A stretch of 55,903 nucleotides of DNA from positions 429,819-485,721 of the forward strand of contig NZ_KB849212.1 in assembly GCF_000368025.1 (NCBI RefSeq), read 5' to 3'. The stretch is from Acinetobacter parvus DSM 16617 = CIP 108168. GTDB taxonomy: Bacteria; Pseudomonadota; Gammaproteobacteria; Pseudomonadales; Moraxellaceae. Below the pieces are notes generated by a model. The model saw only the letters and a program-made list of their open reading frames with translations. It made no database searches and was not told where the DNA came from. Positions 17,140 to 26,690 of the stretch are shown here, one piece after another. A program made the position numbers and the translations under genes. The stretch's first letter is position 1; every line of letters begins with the position of its first letter.

Positions 17140-17559
17140 TTATAGCCCTCTTAAACGATAAAACCCGGAAATTCGCCGGGCTAAACTTCCTTTTGTCCCA
17201 TCTTGAAGGATGACCCCCTGATGGATATATGAGTGGATGATCGTTGGCCACTCAACGACAATTGCAGCATGACTGATGCACTTGCCAAAATGATAAAGAA
17301 CAATGTCACCAGGCTGAGGTTCGTTTACCTGATCACAAAAGTTTTGAATGTGCTCAAGATAGCGCTGACCCATCTGATGCATATGCCAATCAGGTGGATA
17401 TGGGCCTGGATCATAATGATCAATCAAGCCCACCATTTCATAGACTTCACAGAGTAGAGTTGCGCAATCGACACCGACACCTTTAACGCGACCCTGATGA
17501 TGATACGGTGTGCCGAGCCAAGTTAGAGCTTCTTCGACTGCTGCAAGATTTTTAGTCAT
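17140..17559 (-). CDS. NlpC/P60-family tail peptidase (gpK-like)
   Basis: The 139-residue protein has the NlpC/P60 catalytic set: Cys32 (VGVDCATLLCEV), His97 (CISHAAIVVEW) and a third polar residue near His109. Such tail-tip hydrolases cut the stem peptide of peptidoglycan during DNA entry. It lies between the spike gene and the tail-tip gene, and its stop is one base from the tail-tip start codon. A terminator-like hairpin precedes it at 17571-17596. Confidence 0.9.
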   Translation of the reverse strand: MTKNLAAVEEALTWLGTPYHHQGRVKGVGVDCATLLCEVYEMVGLIDHYDPGPYPPDWHMHQMGQRYLEHIQNFCDQVNEPQPGDIVLYHFGKCISHAAIVVEWPTIIHSYIHQGVILQDGTKGSLARRISGFYRLRGL

Positions 17560-17570
17560 ATAACCTCATT

Positions 17571-17596
17571 AAAAAACCCAGCTTTTTGAGCTGGGT
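17571..17596 (-). terminator. Terminator between spike and NlpC/P60 genes
   Basis: ACCCAGCT (17576-17583) and AGCTGGGT (17589-17596) pair perfectly, with a TTTTG loop and six U following on the minus strand. The same 8-bp stem sequence recurs on the other side of the spike gene at 21101-21120. Confidence 0.75.
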
Positions 17597-17604
17597 TCTT
17601 GTCA

Positions 17605-20600
17605 TTAACAGTTGATAGATACGACACCATCATCCATATCAACACTAATTTTTCCATTAGCATCCGTTAGCAATTGACCATTACTAACTTTAAAACGTGT
17701 GCCAACTGATGGCGTTTGGTTATCAGATAAAACATAGTGCGCTTTAGATCGGTCAGTAAAGATATAACCTTTCTTCATAACTCGCCCCTGTCCTTTTTTC
17801 ACACCCTCAGAAGTAATATGCATGACTGGGATGTCATCAAGTGCAACGCCATAAATTTTGTCATTCGCCTCAGCTTTACGTACAGTACCGTTGCGTTTAG
17901 TCACTAAACTGCCTTTTGCTATGTATTCTTGCACTGCATTTGGCTCTGATTTCCAGTTATAAACAACTTCACAAACATCAGTGATATTTGCGTAGTAATC
18001 GCGCCCGTAAACATGCAAATCAGCAACGACATTTGTTAACTGACTGTTAATGCTATTAACAATATCTTGATTCGACATACCAGAATAGTTTTGATTAAAA
18101 ATAACTGTGTTTATTACACCATCGACAGTTAATTTTAATTCTTTATTCTGATTACGACAGTCACCTAAGCGTGTCGACAAGCTAGTGAAATTAACCCCAT
18201 TATCATAAGTGAAAGCTCCAGACGTTAAATCTTTACAGCCGTAAGCAAATGCAGGGAGACCAAGTGAACCGTCTTGTACAATATAACCATCCAAATACTC
18301 TCTACTATTTGTATAAATAGCAGCTTCACTATTAGCGTGATTATTTTTGATCAAAATTGGAAAAGCACTTGAGCTTGTATCGAATCGAATCTTTTTTCCA
18401 AGCCCTGTTGCATTTGACTTAAAGCGTAAACATAGTCCAGTGCTAACCAAATTTTCGAAAAGAAAAGGCTCATTACCATGACCGTATACCAGCCACTCTG
18501 CATGATTGAACGAATCTCGATTTAGTGATGTATCGCCAGTCAACCAAATATCTACATAAGCCAGTGTATAAGCGGCCCCGCCAAAGCTACAGCCGACCAG
18601 CTTTAACTTGTCTTGTAACAATGAACCGTCTGATTGCATCAAAATACCGTATTTATTGGAAATACTAGTGAAATTGAAGTTTTCAAAACTCCATGACGAT
18701 GGCGTTGTAAACTGAATATTGTTGTGACAAGCAAAAGCATGACCAACATCAGAATGCGCAAACCCTCCATGCATATAGGTTTCCTCACCGTCTGCAGTGC
18801 CGATACCCAGCGGATTTACTGCCCCTTTATCTCCTTTAAAAATAAAACCTACATTTTGATACTTATGCTTTGTAAAAGCCCCTCTAGGATCATCCTGATG
18901 CAATGCGTATCTTAAATTTTGAGCAATAAAAGTCATATCTTTAATATGTGCATCTTTCGCATAATGATAAAGCGCTTGATACATTACTCGCGGATAAATC
19001 GCCCCATTAGCAGACGGCCCGATATCTTCATCGTCATACGGAAGTTCAGCCCAGATAATTGTGTTATCTTGACCTTGCCCCACAATATCGACGTGATCTT
19101 TCATTTCAATCATCGATGGATAGCCAGGATACCCAATAAAGTCTTTCGCTTTATTGATTCGATAAACACCTTGCTTTACGCGAACAACATAGCGATTAGT
19201 TGCTGTTGCACGTTCAATGCTATTTAAGGCAAGTTGAATCGCATTTGGCCCCTTAAATTTAACTTTAGAGTCTGAATCGTTCAAATCAGCAGAAACCCAG
19301 ATTTCTGATGTACGAATATTCGTTTCAAGAACTAGATTCTTAACTAATTTAATATCATTGGGAATGTAATCCGCTGGGAACAAATTTTCTTTCGCAACAA
19401 GTAAACGTGGGAATTCTGTTTTTAATACAGTGAGAGCAACATATTTCGCATTTGCAGGCGTAGTGAAGGTATTTCCTGCGCTCGGACCGCTTTGACCAGA
19501 AATATATGTCTTGTTTTCGTCATAAAACGCAAACTGCTGATAATAATCACGATTGATCTTATATGTTGTAGATGCAGAAACTTCATAAAGTCCAGCAACA
19601 CAAAAATCATCCGCTTTTAAAAAGACTCCAGAATTAAAATCAACATAAAAACCATCCGTTTTTTTAGATGGATCAACAATATTTATGGATTCAGCACCTA
19701 GCTTATTGTCTACGAACTCATCTATACCTAATACTTGAGAAGATTTAACCAGCAGTTTATCTGCAAACACAGCATCATTACGCTGATTTAATGACTCTAT
19801 CAAATCGTTTTCAATAACTAACAGAGTATTAATTTGATCTGCAGCTACTGCAAAACCGACATAGTGACAATTAGCAGGTGTTTTAAACGTACTTGATGTT
19901 CCAGTATTCGGCTGACCAGAGATGTAATTTTTATCTTGATCATAAAATGCGAACTGTTGATCATATTCTTTGTTGACAACATAATCTGTATTCGGTTTCA
20001 CATTACAGTAAGTTAATGCAAAGAAGTTTTTTACAAATTCAATTTCACCTGTTAAATAATTAATATAATAATTCTCAACAATTGTGCCAGATTTAGCAAT
20101 ATTCACATGTTCAAACCCGAGAGTGGTTTGCAGACCGCGATCTAAGTTTGAAACTTGCTCAATATCTACTTTCAAGTTTTTAAACTTTAAAGCGTTTGAC
20201 TCATTTTCATTTAAGAATTTAGAATTTTCAGCAACCACAAGTGAATCAATTAAATATGAATCTATGGTGAGCTTAATAAAGCGAGCATCCGCAGGCGTCA
20301 CGACTGTTTGATCAGTCTGAGGCTTTGCATAACCAGAAATATATTCATTATTTTCATCGTAGAATGCGAATTGTTGTCCATAACCTTGTGAAAATCTGTA
20401 TTTTACATTCGGTAGCACAGGATAAGGACCAGCAGCTAAATAGCCATTTGCAGCGCGGATTTTACCCGTTTCACAATCAACGTAACAGTTTTCAACGATT
20501 TTAGTTTTATCAATAATATTATTAGAATATACGCCTAAAGTGTCTTTAATATAATCAGAAAGCGCTTCATTTTGTTCCGGTTGAATGCGCAGATTTTCTG

Positions 20601-21081
20601 CGATCACGGTAAAAGGTTCATAAAAATCAGGGTACTCTTCAGCTTTAGAAATCATGAAATTATCAAGTTCTGAAACCTCTAATGTGATTCCTAAAAATCT
20701 TGCATTAGCAGGCGTAATAATTTCACTATTGGGTTTTGTGCTCACTGATCCTTTGATAAATCGCATATTTGAATCGAAAAGAGCATATTGCTGACTATGA
20801 GACTCTGGAACTCGATAAAGGGTGTTTGGCTCAACTTTGATTGGGCCTGCGGCAGCAAAAGAGCTTTCTGTCTCCCCCTTTGAGCCATTAACATAGCTAT
20901 AATACTTCCCAATTTCAATTTTTGTCTTATCAAAAATATTTATTCCCGATTTAAATGGAATTGTTTCATGTTTATTAGCAACATTATTACTAATGTGTTC
21001 AATAGATTGAGCCAACATCTCTCGTACTTCAGAATGTTTTTTTGTACGATCACGCATTTCTGCTGCAGTAGGTAAAGGCAT
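17605..21081 (-). CDS. Tail spike with four tandem modules and a beta-helix-like region
   Basis: The product has 1158 residues from the ATG at 21081, chosen for the GGGGTGAG upstream; an in-frame start at 21111 would read through the terminator. A short helical N-terminus (MPLPTAAEMRDRTKKH) is followed by four modules of about 139 residues (about 47-146, 187-285, 326-424, 465-565). Each contains a QQ(F/Y)A(F/L)(Y/F)D turn and a TPA(N/D) block. Residues about 590-850 (GVYRINKAKDF, HVDIVGQGQDNTIIWAE, HIKDMTFIAQN) look like a right-handed beta helix of the pectate-lyase type. The role is receptor binding and perhaps capsule degradation; enzymatic activity is not shown by the sequence. Confidence 0.75.
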   Translation of the reverse strand: MPLPTAAEMRDRTKKHSEVREMLAQSIEHISNNVANKHETIPFKSGINIFDKTKIEIGKYYSYVNGSKGETESSFAAAGPIKVEPNTLYRVPESHSQQYALFDSNMRFIKGSVSTKPNSEIITPANARFLGITLEVSELDNFMISKAEEYPDFYEPFTVIAENLRIQPEQNEALSDYIKDTLGVYSNNIIDKTKIVENCYVDCETGKIRAANGYLAAGPYPVLPNVKYRFSQGYGQQFAFYDENNEYISGYAKPQTDQTVVTPADARFIKLTIDSYLIDSLVVAENSKFLNENESNALKFKNLKVDIEQVSNLDRGLQTTLGFEHVNIAKSGTIVENYYINYLTGEIEFVKNFFALTYCNVKPNTDYVVNKEYDQQFAFYDQDKNYISGQPNTGTSSTFKTPANCHYVGFAVAADQINTLLVIENDLIESLNQRNDAVFADKLLVKSSQVLGIDEFVDNKLGAESINIVDPSKKTDGFYVDFNSGVFLKADDFCVAGLYEVSASTTYKINRDYYQQFAFYDENKTYISGQSGPSAGNTFTTPANAKYVALTVLKTEFPRLLVAKENLFPADYIPNDIKLVKNLVLETNIRTSEIWVSADLNDSDSKVKFKGPNAIQLALNSIERATATNRYVVRVKQGVYRINKAKDFIGYPGYPSMIEMKDHVDIVGQGQDNTIIWAELPYDDEDIGPSANGAIYPRVMYQALYHYAKDAHIKDMTFIAQNLRYALHQDDPRGAFTKHKYQNVGFIFKGDKGAVNPLGIGTADGEETYMHGGFAHSDVGHAFACHNNIQFTTPSSWSFENFNFTSISNKYGILMQSDGSLLQDKLKLVGCSFGGAAYTLAYVDIWLTGDTSLNRDSFNHAEWLVYGHGNEPFLFENLVSTGLCLRFKSNATGLGKKIRFDTSSSAFPILIKNNHANSEAAIYTNSREYLDGYIVQDGSLGLPAFAYGCKDLTSGAFTYDNGVNFTSLSTRLGDCRNQNKELKLTVDGVINTVIFNQNYSGMSNQDIVNSINSQLTNVVADLHVYGRDYYANITDVCEVVYNWKSEPNAVQEYIAKGSLVTKRNGTVRKAEANDKIYGVALDDIPVMHITSEGVKKGQGRVMKKGYIFTDRSKAHYVLSDNQTPSVGTRFKVSNGQLLTDANGKISVDMDDGVVSINC
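19387..20943 (-). repeat. Four ~139-codon protein repeats in the spike gene
   Basis: Within the spike frame, segments starting near 20943, 20523, 20106 and 19689 encode the same module. It has an (I/V)(D/A)xxK start, a YxDxxTG(K/E)I-like strand, QQFAFYDENxxYISG and TPANAxY(V/I). The copies differ at many positions, so they are old duplications and not exact DNA repeats. The linkers (EQVSNLDRGLQTTLG-like) repeat too, giving a constant period. Confidence 0.8.
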
Positions 21082-21093
21082 TTTCTCACCCCA

Positions 21094-21120
21094 TAAAAAA
21101 ACCCAGCTCAATAGCTGGGT
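21094..21120 (-). terminator. Terminator upstream of the spike gene
   Basis: ACCCAGCT (21101-21108) and AGCTGGGT (21113-21120) pair around CAAT, followed on the minus strand by seven U and then directly by the spike ribosome site. The stem sequence is the same as that at 17576-17596. Confidence 0.8.
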
Positions 21121-21140
21121 ATGGATTAATACAAATTTGA

Positions 21141-21998
21141 TTAAACGGCTGTTTCAGGCACCGGTATAAATGGCGCACCACGGAAACGGCTGAAGTTATT
21201 AAAACGGTTTTGGCAAGTTTCTAAGCGCTTATCACATCCAGGATAAACCTTGATTCTTTGCCCTGGCTGCGGTGTTTCCAACAATGGCAAAGTCAATAAC
21301 AAAGCCCCCGATTCATGCAGACGAATCGTCCGTTTCAGACCTGCATTGCCACCGTCCAAGAACTCAATTACGCCTTGAGTAAACCAACCCTGAGGCTGAT
21401 TCACTTGGCATAAAATTCGTGCTGCAGTACTGCCCGTTTCAATGGTTGTCTGCACCATAAAGTTTTGACGTAATAGACCGCATGCACTGTCAAATAATGT
21501 GTTGGTGCAGCTTGGCTGATACAGGTTTCGTGGCATTTGTACGTTTAATTCATCCAGATCCGATGCAACACTGGCTTGGATTGAATTTCGATCTAAGTCA
21601 GGCTCAATGATTCGACCTTCAAAAAGCTTGATGGCCCCGGCACTGGTGTCCGTTGGCGTATTCATATCCATAAATATGCGCTCCAATTTAAATCGAGCAC
21701 CATCCAGTTGGCCATTATGAAAGGCTTGAACAACATTAATGCCATTCCATTTGTTATCGTCAATACAATCAATATTGATCGATAAATTATCGACTTCAAT
21801 ACCGAGTGAGAGGCTAATTCCATCACGGCTGATAATTGGGCCATCTGAGTTATAAACCTGACCCGCAACCACCAGGTCAAAGTCATAATTCGTGTATCGA
21901 AAAACATCGCCCTGCACCGTTGTAATGGTATAGAGATCTGCCATCACAAACTGATCAGCATCTAGCAATGCTATTAATCTTGGAGAAGCTGCTCTCAT
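21141..21998 (-). CDS. Tail assembly protein, DUF2163 / BR0599 family
   Basis: The 285-residue protein matches the DUF2163 family. Its N-terminus handles tail structure (ADLYTITTVQGDVFRYTNYD), and it ends in the BR0599 signature of a cysteine-containing GCDKRLETCQNRFNNFSRFR followed by GAPFIPVPE. In siphophages this protein takes part in the distal tail together with DUF2460 and NlpC/P60 proteins. Its start codon overlaps the DUF2460 stop by 4 bases (ATGA), so the two are coupled. A strong terminator follows the gene. Confidence 0.88.
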   Translation of the reverse strand: MRAASPRLIALLDADQFVMADLYTITTVQGDVFRYTNYDFDLVVAGQVYNSDGPIISRDGISLSLGIEVDNLSINIDCIDDNKWNGINVVQAFHNGQLDGARFKLERIFMDMNTPTDTSAGAIKLFEGRIIEPDLDRNSIQASVASDLDELNVQMPRNLYQPSCTNTLFDSACGLLRQNFMVQTTIETGSTAARILCQVNQPQGWFTQGVIEFLDGGNAGLKRTIRLHESGALLLTLPLLETPQPGQRIKVYPGCDKRLETCQNRFNNFSRFRGAPFIPVPETAV

Positions 21999-22648
21999 AC
22001 TTTATTTCCCAATGATCCGATCATATCAACCTTGTTGGCTTTCCATAATTTGCTCATAAAATTGGTGTATTGCTGTTCATCATCGGCAAATCGACAACGA
22101 TAGTAATACGCCCCTTTCACCTCAAACTTATGACCTTGTTTCAAAGGCTTTGAAAGCGTAACCATGCCTGACTTGGTGACTTGAGCAGTTGTGTCATCCC
22201 AAAACAGATCGTCATCGTTATCGCTCCAAAATTGCTGATTATCGTTTTCATTCCAGAACGTTGGATCCACTTGAAATGTCGTTTCAGCCTTTGTATGTGC
22301 TAAAGGAATCATGGATGTATGCATCTGCTTATACAGTTGGAAACTTGTCGTACTTCCATCACCAGTGTAAGAACACGTGTAATCGCAATCTTCAGGCATT
22401 TTGAAAAGAAAAGAATCGAATGCACCACGGCGTTCAAAGAAGAAGCTTTCAAGTTGCTGTAGCTCATTTTTGCCTTTCGATTCCCGCAAAAAAGCAAATG
22501 ACATTGAGATTTCATACTTCGGAACGGCTTGATAGCTTGCTCGAAGCTCACGACCATTAACCGAAGTCATAATTTTGGTATTAAAAATGGGAGTCTTTGT
22601 AAGCTCCCATTCTAGTCCTGGTAATTCAGGAAATAATTCATCTGACAT
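21995..22648 (-). CDS. Distal tail protein, DUF2460 family
   Basis: The 217-residue protein has the DUF2460 features: an N-terminal PELPGLEWELTKTPIFNT strand set, NGRELRASYQAVPKYEISMSF, and the FFERRGAFDSFLFKMPEDCDY block. The family is part of the distal tail ring and lies next to DUF2163 and NlpC/P60 genes in many siphophages, as here. It starts 9 bases after the tape measure stop and overlaps the next gene by 4 bases. Confidence 0.9.
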   Translation of the reverse strand: MSDELFPELPGLEWELTKTPIFNTKIMTSVNGRELRASYQAVPKYEISMSFAFLRESKGKNELQQLESFFFERRGAFDSFLFKMPEDCDYTCSYTGDGSTTSFQLYKQMHTSMIPLAHTKAETTFQVDPTFWNENDNQQFWSDNDDDLFWDDTTAQVTKSGMVTLSKPLKQGHKFEVKGAYYYRCRFADDEQQYTNFMSKLWKANKVDMIGSLGNKV

Positions 22649-22657
22649 GTAAACTCC

Positions 22658-25600
22658 TTATTTACCGAAATTACGGTTATACCCTTTCAACCCACCTGCC
22701 AATTCACGACCATGTTTGCGCATAAACCGCTTAATGTCTTTAGAATCCCATGCTTGAATATTGACCTGTGGCATCGCCCCCATATCACCTGCATAAGTGG
22801 GTTGCTGAACCATAGAACCATCCCCCATGACTGATTTACCCAATGCACGGATCGTATTGGCATGCTGTTTAGGCAAGACCATTTCCTCTTCGTGCAATTG
22901 AGTCACTGGATTCACACCTGAAGGAATGTCGTAACCTCCTCGAGCAGATGCAACCTTAGCAGTCAATCCTGCAACCAAACCGAATGTCGCGCCAGCTACT
23001 GCAATGTTAAAAGGAGGCGGAATACTTGCAAAAGCCTTTGCCATCGCCTCATAAGCAGACATCATAATAGATTTGGTAGTCTCCATAATCTTTCCACCTA
23101 TACGAGCAAAAATACCTATATTGGTGGCTGCGGTTTTAGCGGTCTCACCAGCAACGACTGCGCCAGTTTGAGCTGCCTGACCAGTCACTTCCATTGCTGT
23201 TTCAGCTTTAATTAAACCTAATTTAGCTGCCAAACGTGGTGCTATGCTTTTGACATATTCTTTCAACGGTGCTGTGATCATCTTTTGAATAAATTCAGCA
23301 GCTAACTCGGAATAAATTGCACTTAAGGCATTTTTCCAAGTCAAGGTACCATTCATCATGGCTTGCATGCCTTTATCCCAGAGATTTGACATCCTTGAAG
23401 TCAACCCACCAAACTTCTTTTCAAAGTCTTTCATTTGAGCATCGGTCATTAAACCTGGTACAGATATATCGCTAATATCCTTTTGGGTATCCAATTCAGC
23501 AATATTGTTTTTTGCTGAATTGACTCCATCCTCTTTACCTGTCAGTTTGGATTTTTCCAGCTCTAAATTGAAACGCTCTAATGCTCCAGCACGTTTAACT
23601 TGATAAAGTTTATCTTGTAACTGTTTTTCGAGTTGCACTTTCTCAACATTAGAAATTCTCCCGGCATCAAGTTCAGCTTCAATCATAGCTTTGTAAAACT
23701 CAAAGTTACGCTGAGCTGAATCAATCCTTGATTGAATTTCCTGTTCTGTGATTATTTTTTTCTTTTCAAAAGCTTCTAATTCCAGTTGTACAAGCTTTTC
23801 TTTAGCCTCCTTTTCTGCCTGAATTGTATAAGCTCGTTTTTCATCATCAGTAGCGGTCGATTTGTTGATACGATCAATATCTTTAGTTAAATCTGACTGA
23901 ACCTTTTCCTGCTCTGAAGCATATTTGTATTTCAGATCCAGACGCTCTTTTTCAGCCTTTTCAGCATTTCGTGTCTGCTCTTCAAGATAACGTTCATATT
24001 GCGAATCAGAACTAGATTTTTTACTTCCTTTAACCTTGTCATTTTTAACCAAAGCTAGATACTTATCAGCATCCGCTTGAGAATTAAAACTGACATGAAT
24101 ATGGCCACCAGTAGCCCGTTTAGATGGATTTTTATATTCATCAAGAACTTGAGCATTTACACCATTCTTTCCGAGCATAGAACGCAAATCAGAAGTAACT
24201 TGCCCACTTTTACTTGAATCTTGCAATCCAAAATCAAGGGCTAAACCTTGTGCATGTTTACTTGACGTACCTTTATGATAATTATCATTGAATGCCGTAA
24301 AGCGTGTAATCTGAAATTTATCTTGAATTAAGCCCGCTAAGTCCAACACTCCTTGGTGAGCTTTACCACCTGCGTACGCTTCAGCACTTTTAATTCGAAG
24401 GTCAGAATATGTAGTAGCCTCATATTTTGAATCCTTGCTACCAGATTTTTTATCATCTTTTTGACCTGTTCCCACGCCACGGTTAGGATCAAAAGTTTTA
24501 AGCTGATTTACACTTGTTTGCTGTTTAACATCTGTTGGATTTTTAAGAAAAAGATTGGTCAATTGCGTTTGACCTTCTTGTGAAACACTTCCTATCTTAT
24601 CCCATGCTGTCCCCCAAGCATCTGCTGACTTGGACACACCAGTATTCCAGTCTTGTTTCAGCCACTCGGTACGTTGACCCATTTTATTGGTGTAGCGTTC
24701 AGTAATTGTATCCAGCTCACCCAAACCTTGCTCAAATGCAGCCTTTGCACCAGAAAAGTTAAAACTAAGGACATTTGAAACAATATTCCCAAAAGTTTTA
24801 AACTTTGTACTAAGCATATCTAAGCCAAATTGAATGGTATCTCTAAAGCCACCAAATACATTAAGTACCGTTGATATAGCAATGGAAATTGCTTGGCAAA
24901 CAGTTACAATTACGGCGCGAATTGCAGAAAAGGCAATTTGAATTCCAACTTTCAGCCCTACTGCAACTGTAGCAAATCCTTTTAAAGCTCCAGACACCAT
25001 ATCCATAAATGTGATCTGTTGAACCGAACCATCGCCAATATCTTTAGTCAAATCGCTCCAAACATCACTAATAATCCCAAAAACTTCACCACAAATATCC
25101 ATCAAACTTTCAAGGATAGTGACGATCGCTGTTATTGCTCCATCAATCGCCTCTTTTGATTTGGTTGCGGATGATAAGAAATTATTCGCCATGTCTTTAA
25201 GACCTGGTGCTAATTCCGCTACCAAGCGACCAAGCAAACCTTTGATCGTTGCGCCAATCAAACCTAATGATGAATCGAAATCTTTAGTAGCTTGGATTGC
25301 TTCATCATCAAGAATCACGCCCAAATCATGCGCTTGCTTACTGTATTCTTTAAGTTTTGCAGCATTATTTTCCAATAATGGCGAAAGAAGCATGGCGTCA
25401 TTAGCGATAGACTCCATATAAAAAGTCATCTCAGCCTGTGACACGTTCGCTTTCTTCAAAGTTTCATAATATTTACCTAAAATTTGTGGTCCAGATAAAC
25501 CCTGAAACTCTTTAGCGGTAACTCCAACTTTTGGTGCAATTTTTTCGAAGAAATCTTTCATTTCCCCGCCACCAGTTTGCATGAAATCACCAAACTTATC

Positions 25601-26626
25601 GTTTACGTCCTTCATGATATCGCCAAGTTTTTCTTGGCTAATACCTACTGATTTTGAAGCAAACGTCCACTCTTGGAATTCTTTAGTTGTTGCGTTGGCA
25701 AGGCGTGACATATTTTCAATTTCACGCGCATTTCGAATCACTTCACCTGTTAATGCGCTAATTTGCATTACCAGTTCACTTGCCATGTTTGCAAGGAAGT
25801 TACCAAGAATACTCGTGCCTAAGCCACCGCTAGGACTACCGCCTCCTCCACCAGATCCGCCCCCACCACTACCACCGCCACCCGATCCACCACCAGTGTT
25901 TAAGCGAGTGCGTAAATGATCAATACTGGTTTTTAGGCGATCTAGTGAAGCCCTTAACATTGTGCTTGTTGCATCAACATTAATAACTGTATTCAAATTG
26001 ATATTTGTATGCTGTAAGCGACTGATTGCACTCTGAATCATTGTACGCGCTTGGTTAAGCTGTGCTGCCAATAAAGGTAAATTTACAGTGATACGAATCG
26101 CGCTTGAAAACACTGACTGTAGTGTGGTTGTTACTGTTTGCTTGGCTTGCTGAAGTTCAGTTCTCAATTGAGTTAAATCAACGCCTAACTTCACTTTAAT
26201 TTGCTGATTATTGATTTGATTTAAGCGTCGCTGTATCTCATGCACATCAACATCTAAACGTACATTCTGAATAGGTAATGATGATAAACGAGATCGAATC
26301 AAATTTTCAGCATGACCGATTTGTGAATCAAGCGATGTGGTATCAATTTTTAATTTGATTGAAGCATCATCAACAATACTATTAATACGAGATTTGATCG
26401 TATTCGCAGCATTGCTCAATTTTTGCTGAACATTACTCATATCAATGTTTAAACTAACATCGATATTTTTAAGTGATTCACGTACACCGTCAAAAGCATT
26501 CTTAATCGTATCTGCAATACGATTGATATCCGCTGCTGCAGATTGAACTTTATTTGTTGCTTGATTCATGCCTTCGGAAAGTGCATCCGTAGAGGCTGTT
26601 ATTTTTACTTCAACTTCGTTAGCCAT
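22658..26626 (-). CDS. Tape measure protein with an embedded LAS-type peptidase domain
   Basis: The 1322-residue protein has a long N-terminal coiled-coil part, a natural Gly-Ser linker near residues 243-267, hydrophobic membrane-associating helices (about 480-620), a lysine-rich linker, and coiled coils again to the C-terminus. Residues about 740-860 contain SSKHAQGLALDFG (His791, Asp798) and GGHIHVSF (His842, His844). This is the zinc-ligand arrangement of M15/LAS metallopeptidases. It should set tail length and help the DNA cross the envelope. Its position after the tail chaperones and before DUF2460 is canonical. A terminator-like hairpin sits just upstream of its ribosome site. Confidence 0.9.
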   Translation of the reverse strand: MANEVEVKITASTDALSEGMNQATNKVQSAAADINRIADTIKNAFDGVRESLKNIDVSLNIDMSNVQQKLSNAANTIKSRINSIVDDASIKLKIDTTSLDSQIGHAENLIRSRLSSLPIQNVRLDVDVHEIQRRLNQINNQQIKVKLGVDLTQLRTELQQAKQTVTTTLQSVFSSAIRITVNLPLLAAQLNQARTMIQSAISRLQHTNINLNTVINVDATSTMLRASLDRLKTSIDHLRTRLNTGGGSGGGGSGGGGSGGGGGSPSGGLGTSILGNFLANMASELVMQISALTGEVIRNAREIENMSRLANATTKEFQEWTFASKSVGISQEKLGDIMKDVNDKFGDFMQTGGGEMKDFFEKIAPKVGVTAKEFQGLSGPQILGKYYETLKKANVSQAEMTFYMESIANDAMLLSPLLENNAAKLKEYSKQAHDLGVILDDEAIQATKDFDSSLGLIGATIKGLLGRLVAELAPGLKDMANNFLSSATKSKEAIDGAITAIVTILESLMDICGEVFGIISDVWSDLTKDIGDGSVQQITFMDMVSGALKGFATVAVGLKVGIQIAFSAIRAVIVTVCQAISIAISTVLNVFGGFRDTIQFGLDMLSTKFKTFGNIVSNVLSFNFSGAKAAFEQGLGELDTITERYTNKMGQRTEWLKQDWNTGVSKSADAWGTAWDKIGSVSQEGQTQLTNLFLKNPTDVKQQTSVNQLKTFDPNRGVGTGQKDDKKSGSKDSKYEATTYSDLRIKSAEAYAGGKAHQGVLDLAGLIQDKFQITRFTAFNDNYHKGTSSKHAQGLALDFGLQDSSKSGQVTSDLRSMLGKNGVNAQVLDEYKNPSKRATGGHIHVSFNSQADADKYLALVKNDKVKGSKKSSSDSQYERYLEEQTRNAEKAEKERLDLKYKYASEQEKVQSDLTKDIDRINKSTATDDEKRAYTIQAEKEAKEKLVQLELEAFEKKKIITEQEIQSRIDSAQRNFEFYKAMIEAELDAGRISNVEKVQLEKQLQDKLYQVKRAGALERFNLELEKSKLTGKEDGVNSAKNNIAELDTQKDISDISVPGLMTDAQMKDFEKKFGGLTSRMSNLWDKGMQAMMNGTLTWKNALSAIYSELAAEFIQKMITAPLKEYVKSIAPRLAAKLGLIKAETAMEVTGQAAQTGAVVAGETAKTAATNIGIFARIGGKIMETTKSIMMSAYEAMAKAFASIPPPFNIAVAGATFGLVAGLTAKVASARGGYDIPSGVNPVTQLHEEEMVLPKQHANTIRALGKSVMGDGSMVQQPTYAGDMGAMPQVNIQAWDSKDIKRFMRKHGRELAGGLKGYNRNFGK

Positions 26627-26643
26627 TACTTTTCCTTAGGCGT

Positions 26644-26664
26644 AAAAAAACCACCCGAAGGTGG
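26644..26664 (-). terminator. Terminator upstream of the tape measure gene
   Basis: CCACC (26651-26655) and GGTGG (26660-26664) pair with a UUCG tetraloop on the minus strand, followed by seven U and then the tape measure ribosome site. It also closes the two-gene insert above it. Confidence 0.75.
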
Positions 26665-26690
26665 CTTAGTTTTTTTAAATGGTGTAATTA

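Noticed and set aside
17605..21081. Diversity-generating retroelement acting on the spike gene
   Set aside because: No reverse transcriptase, template repeat or accessory gene is present in the window; the repeats are diverged protein modules.
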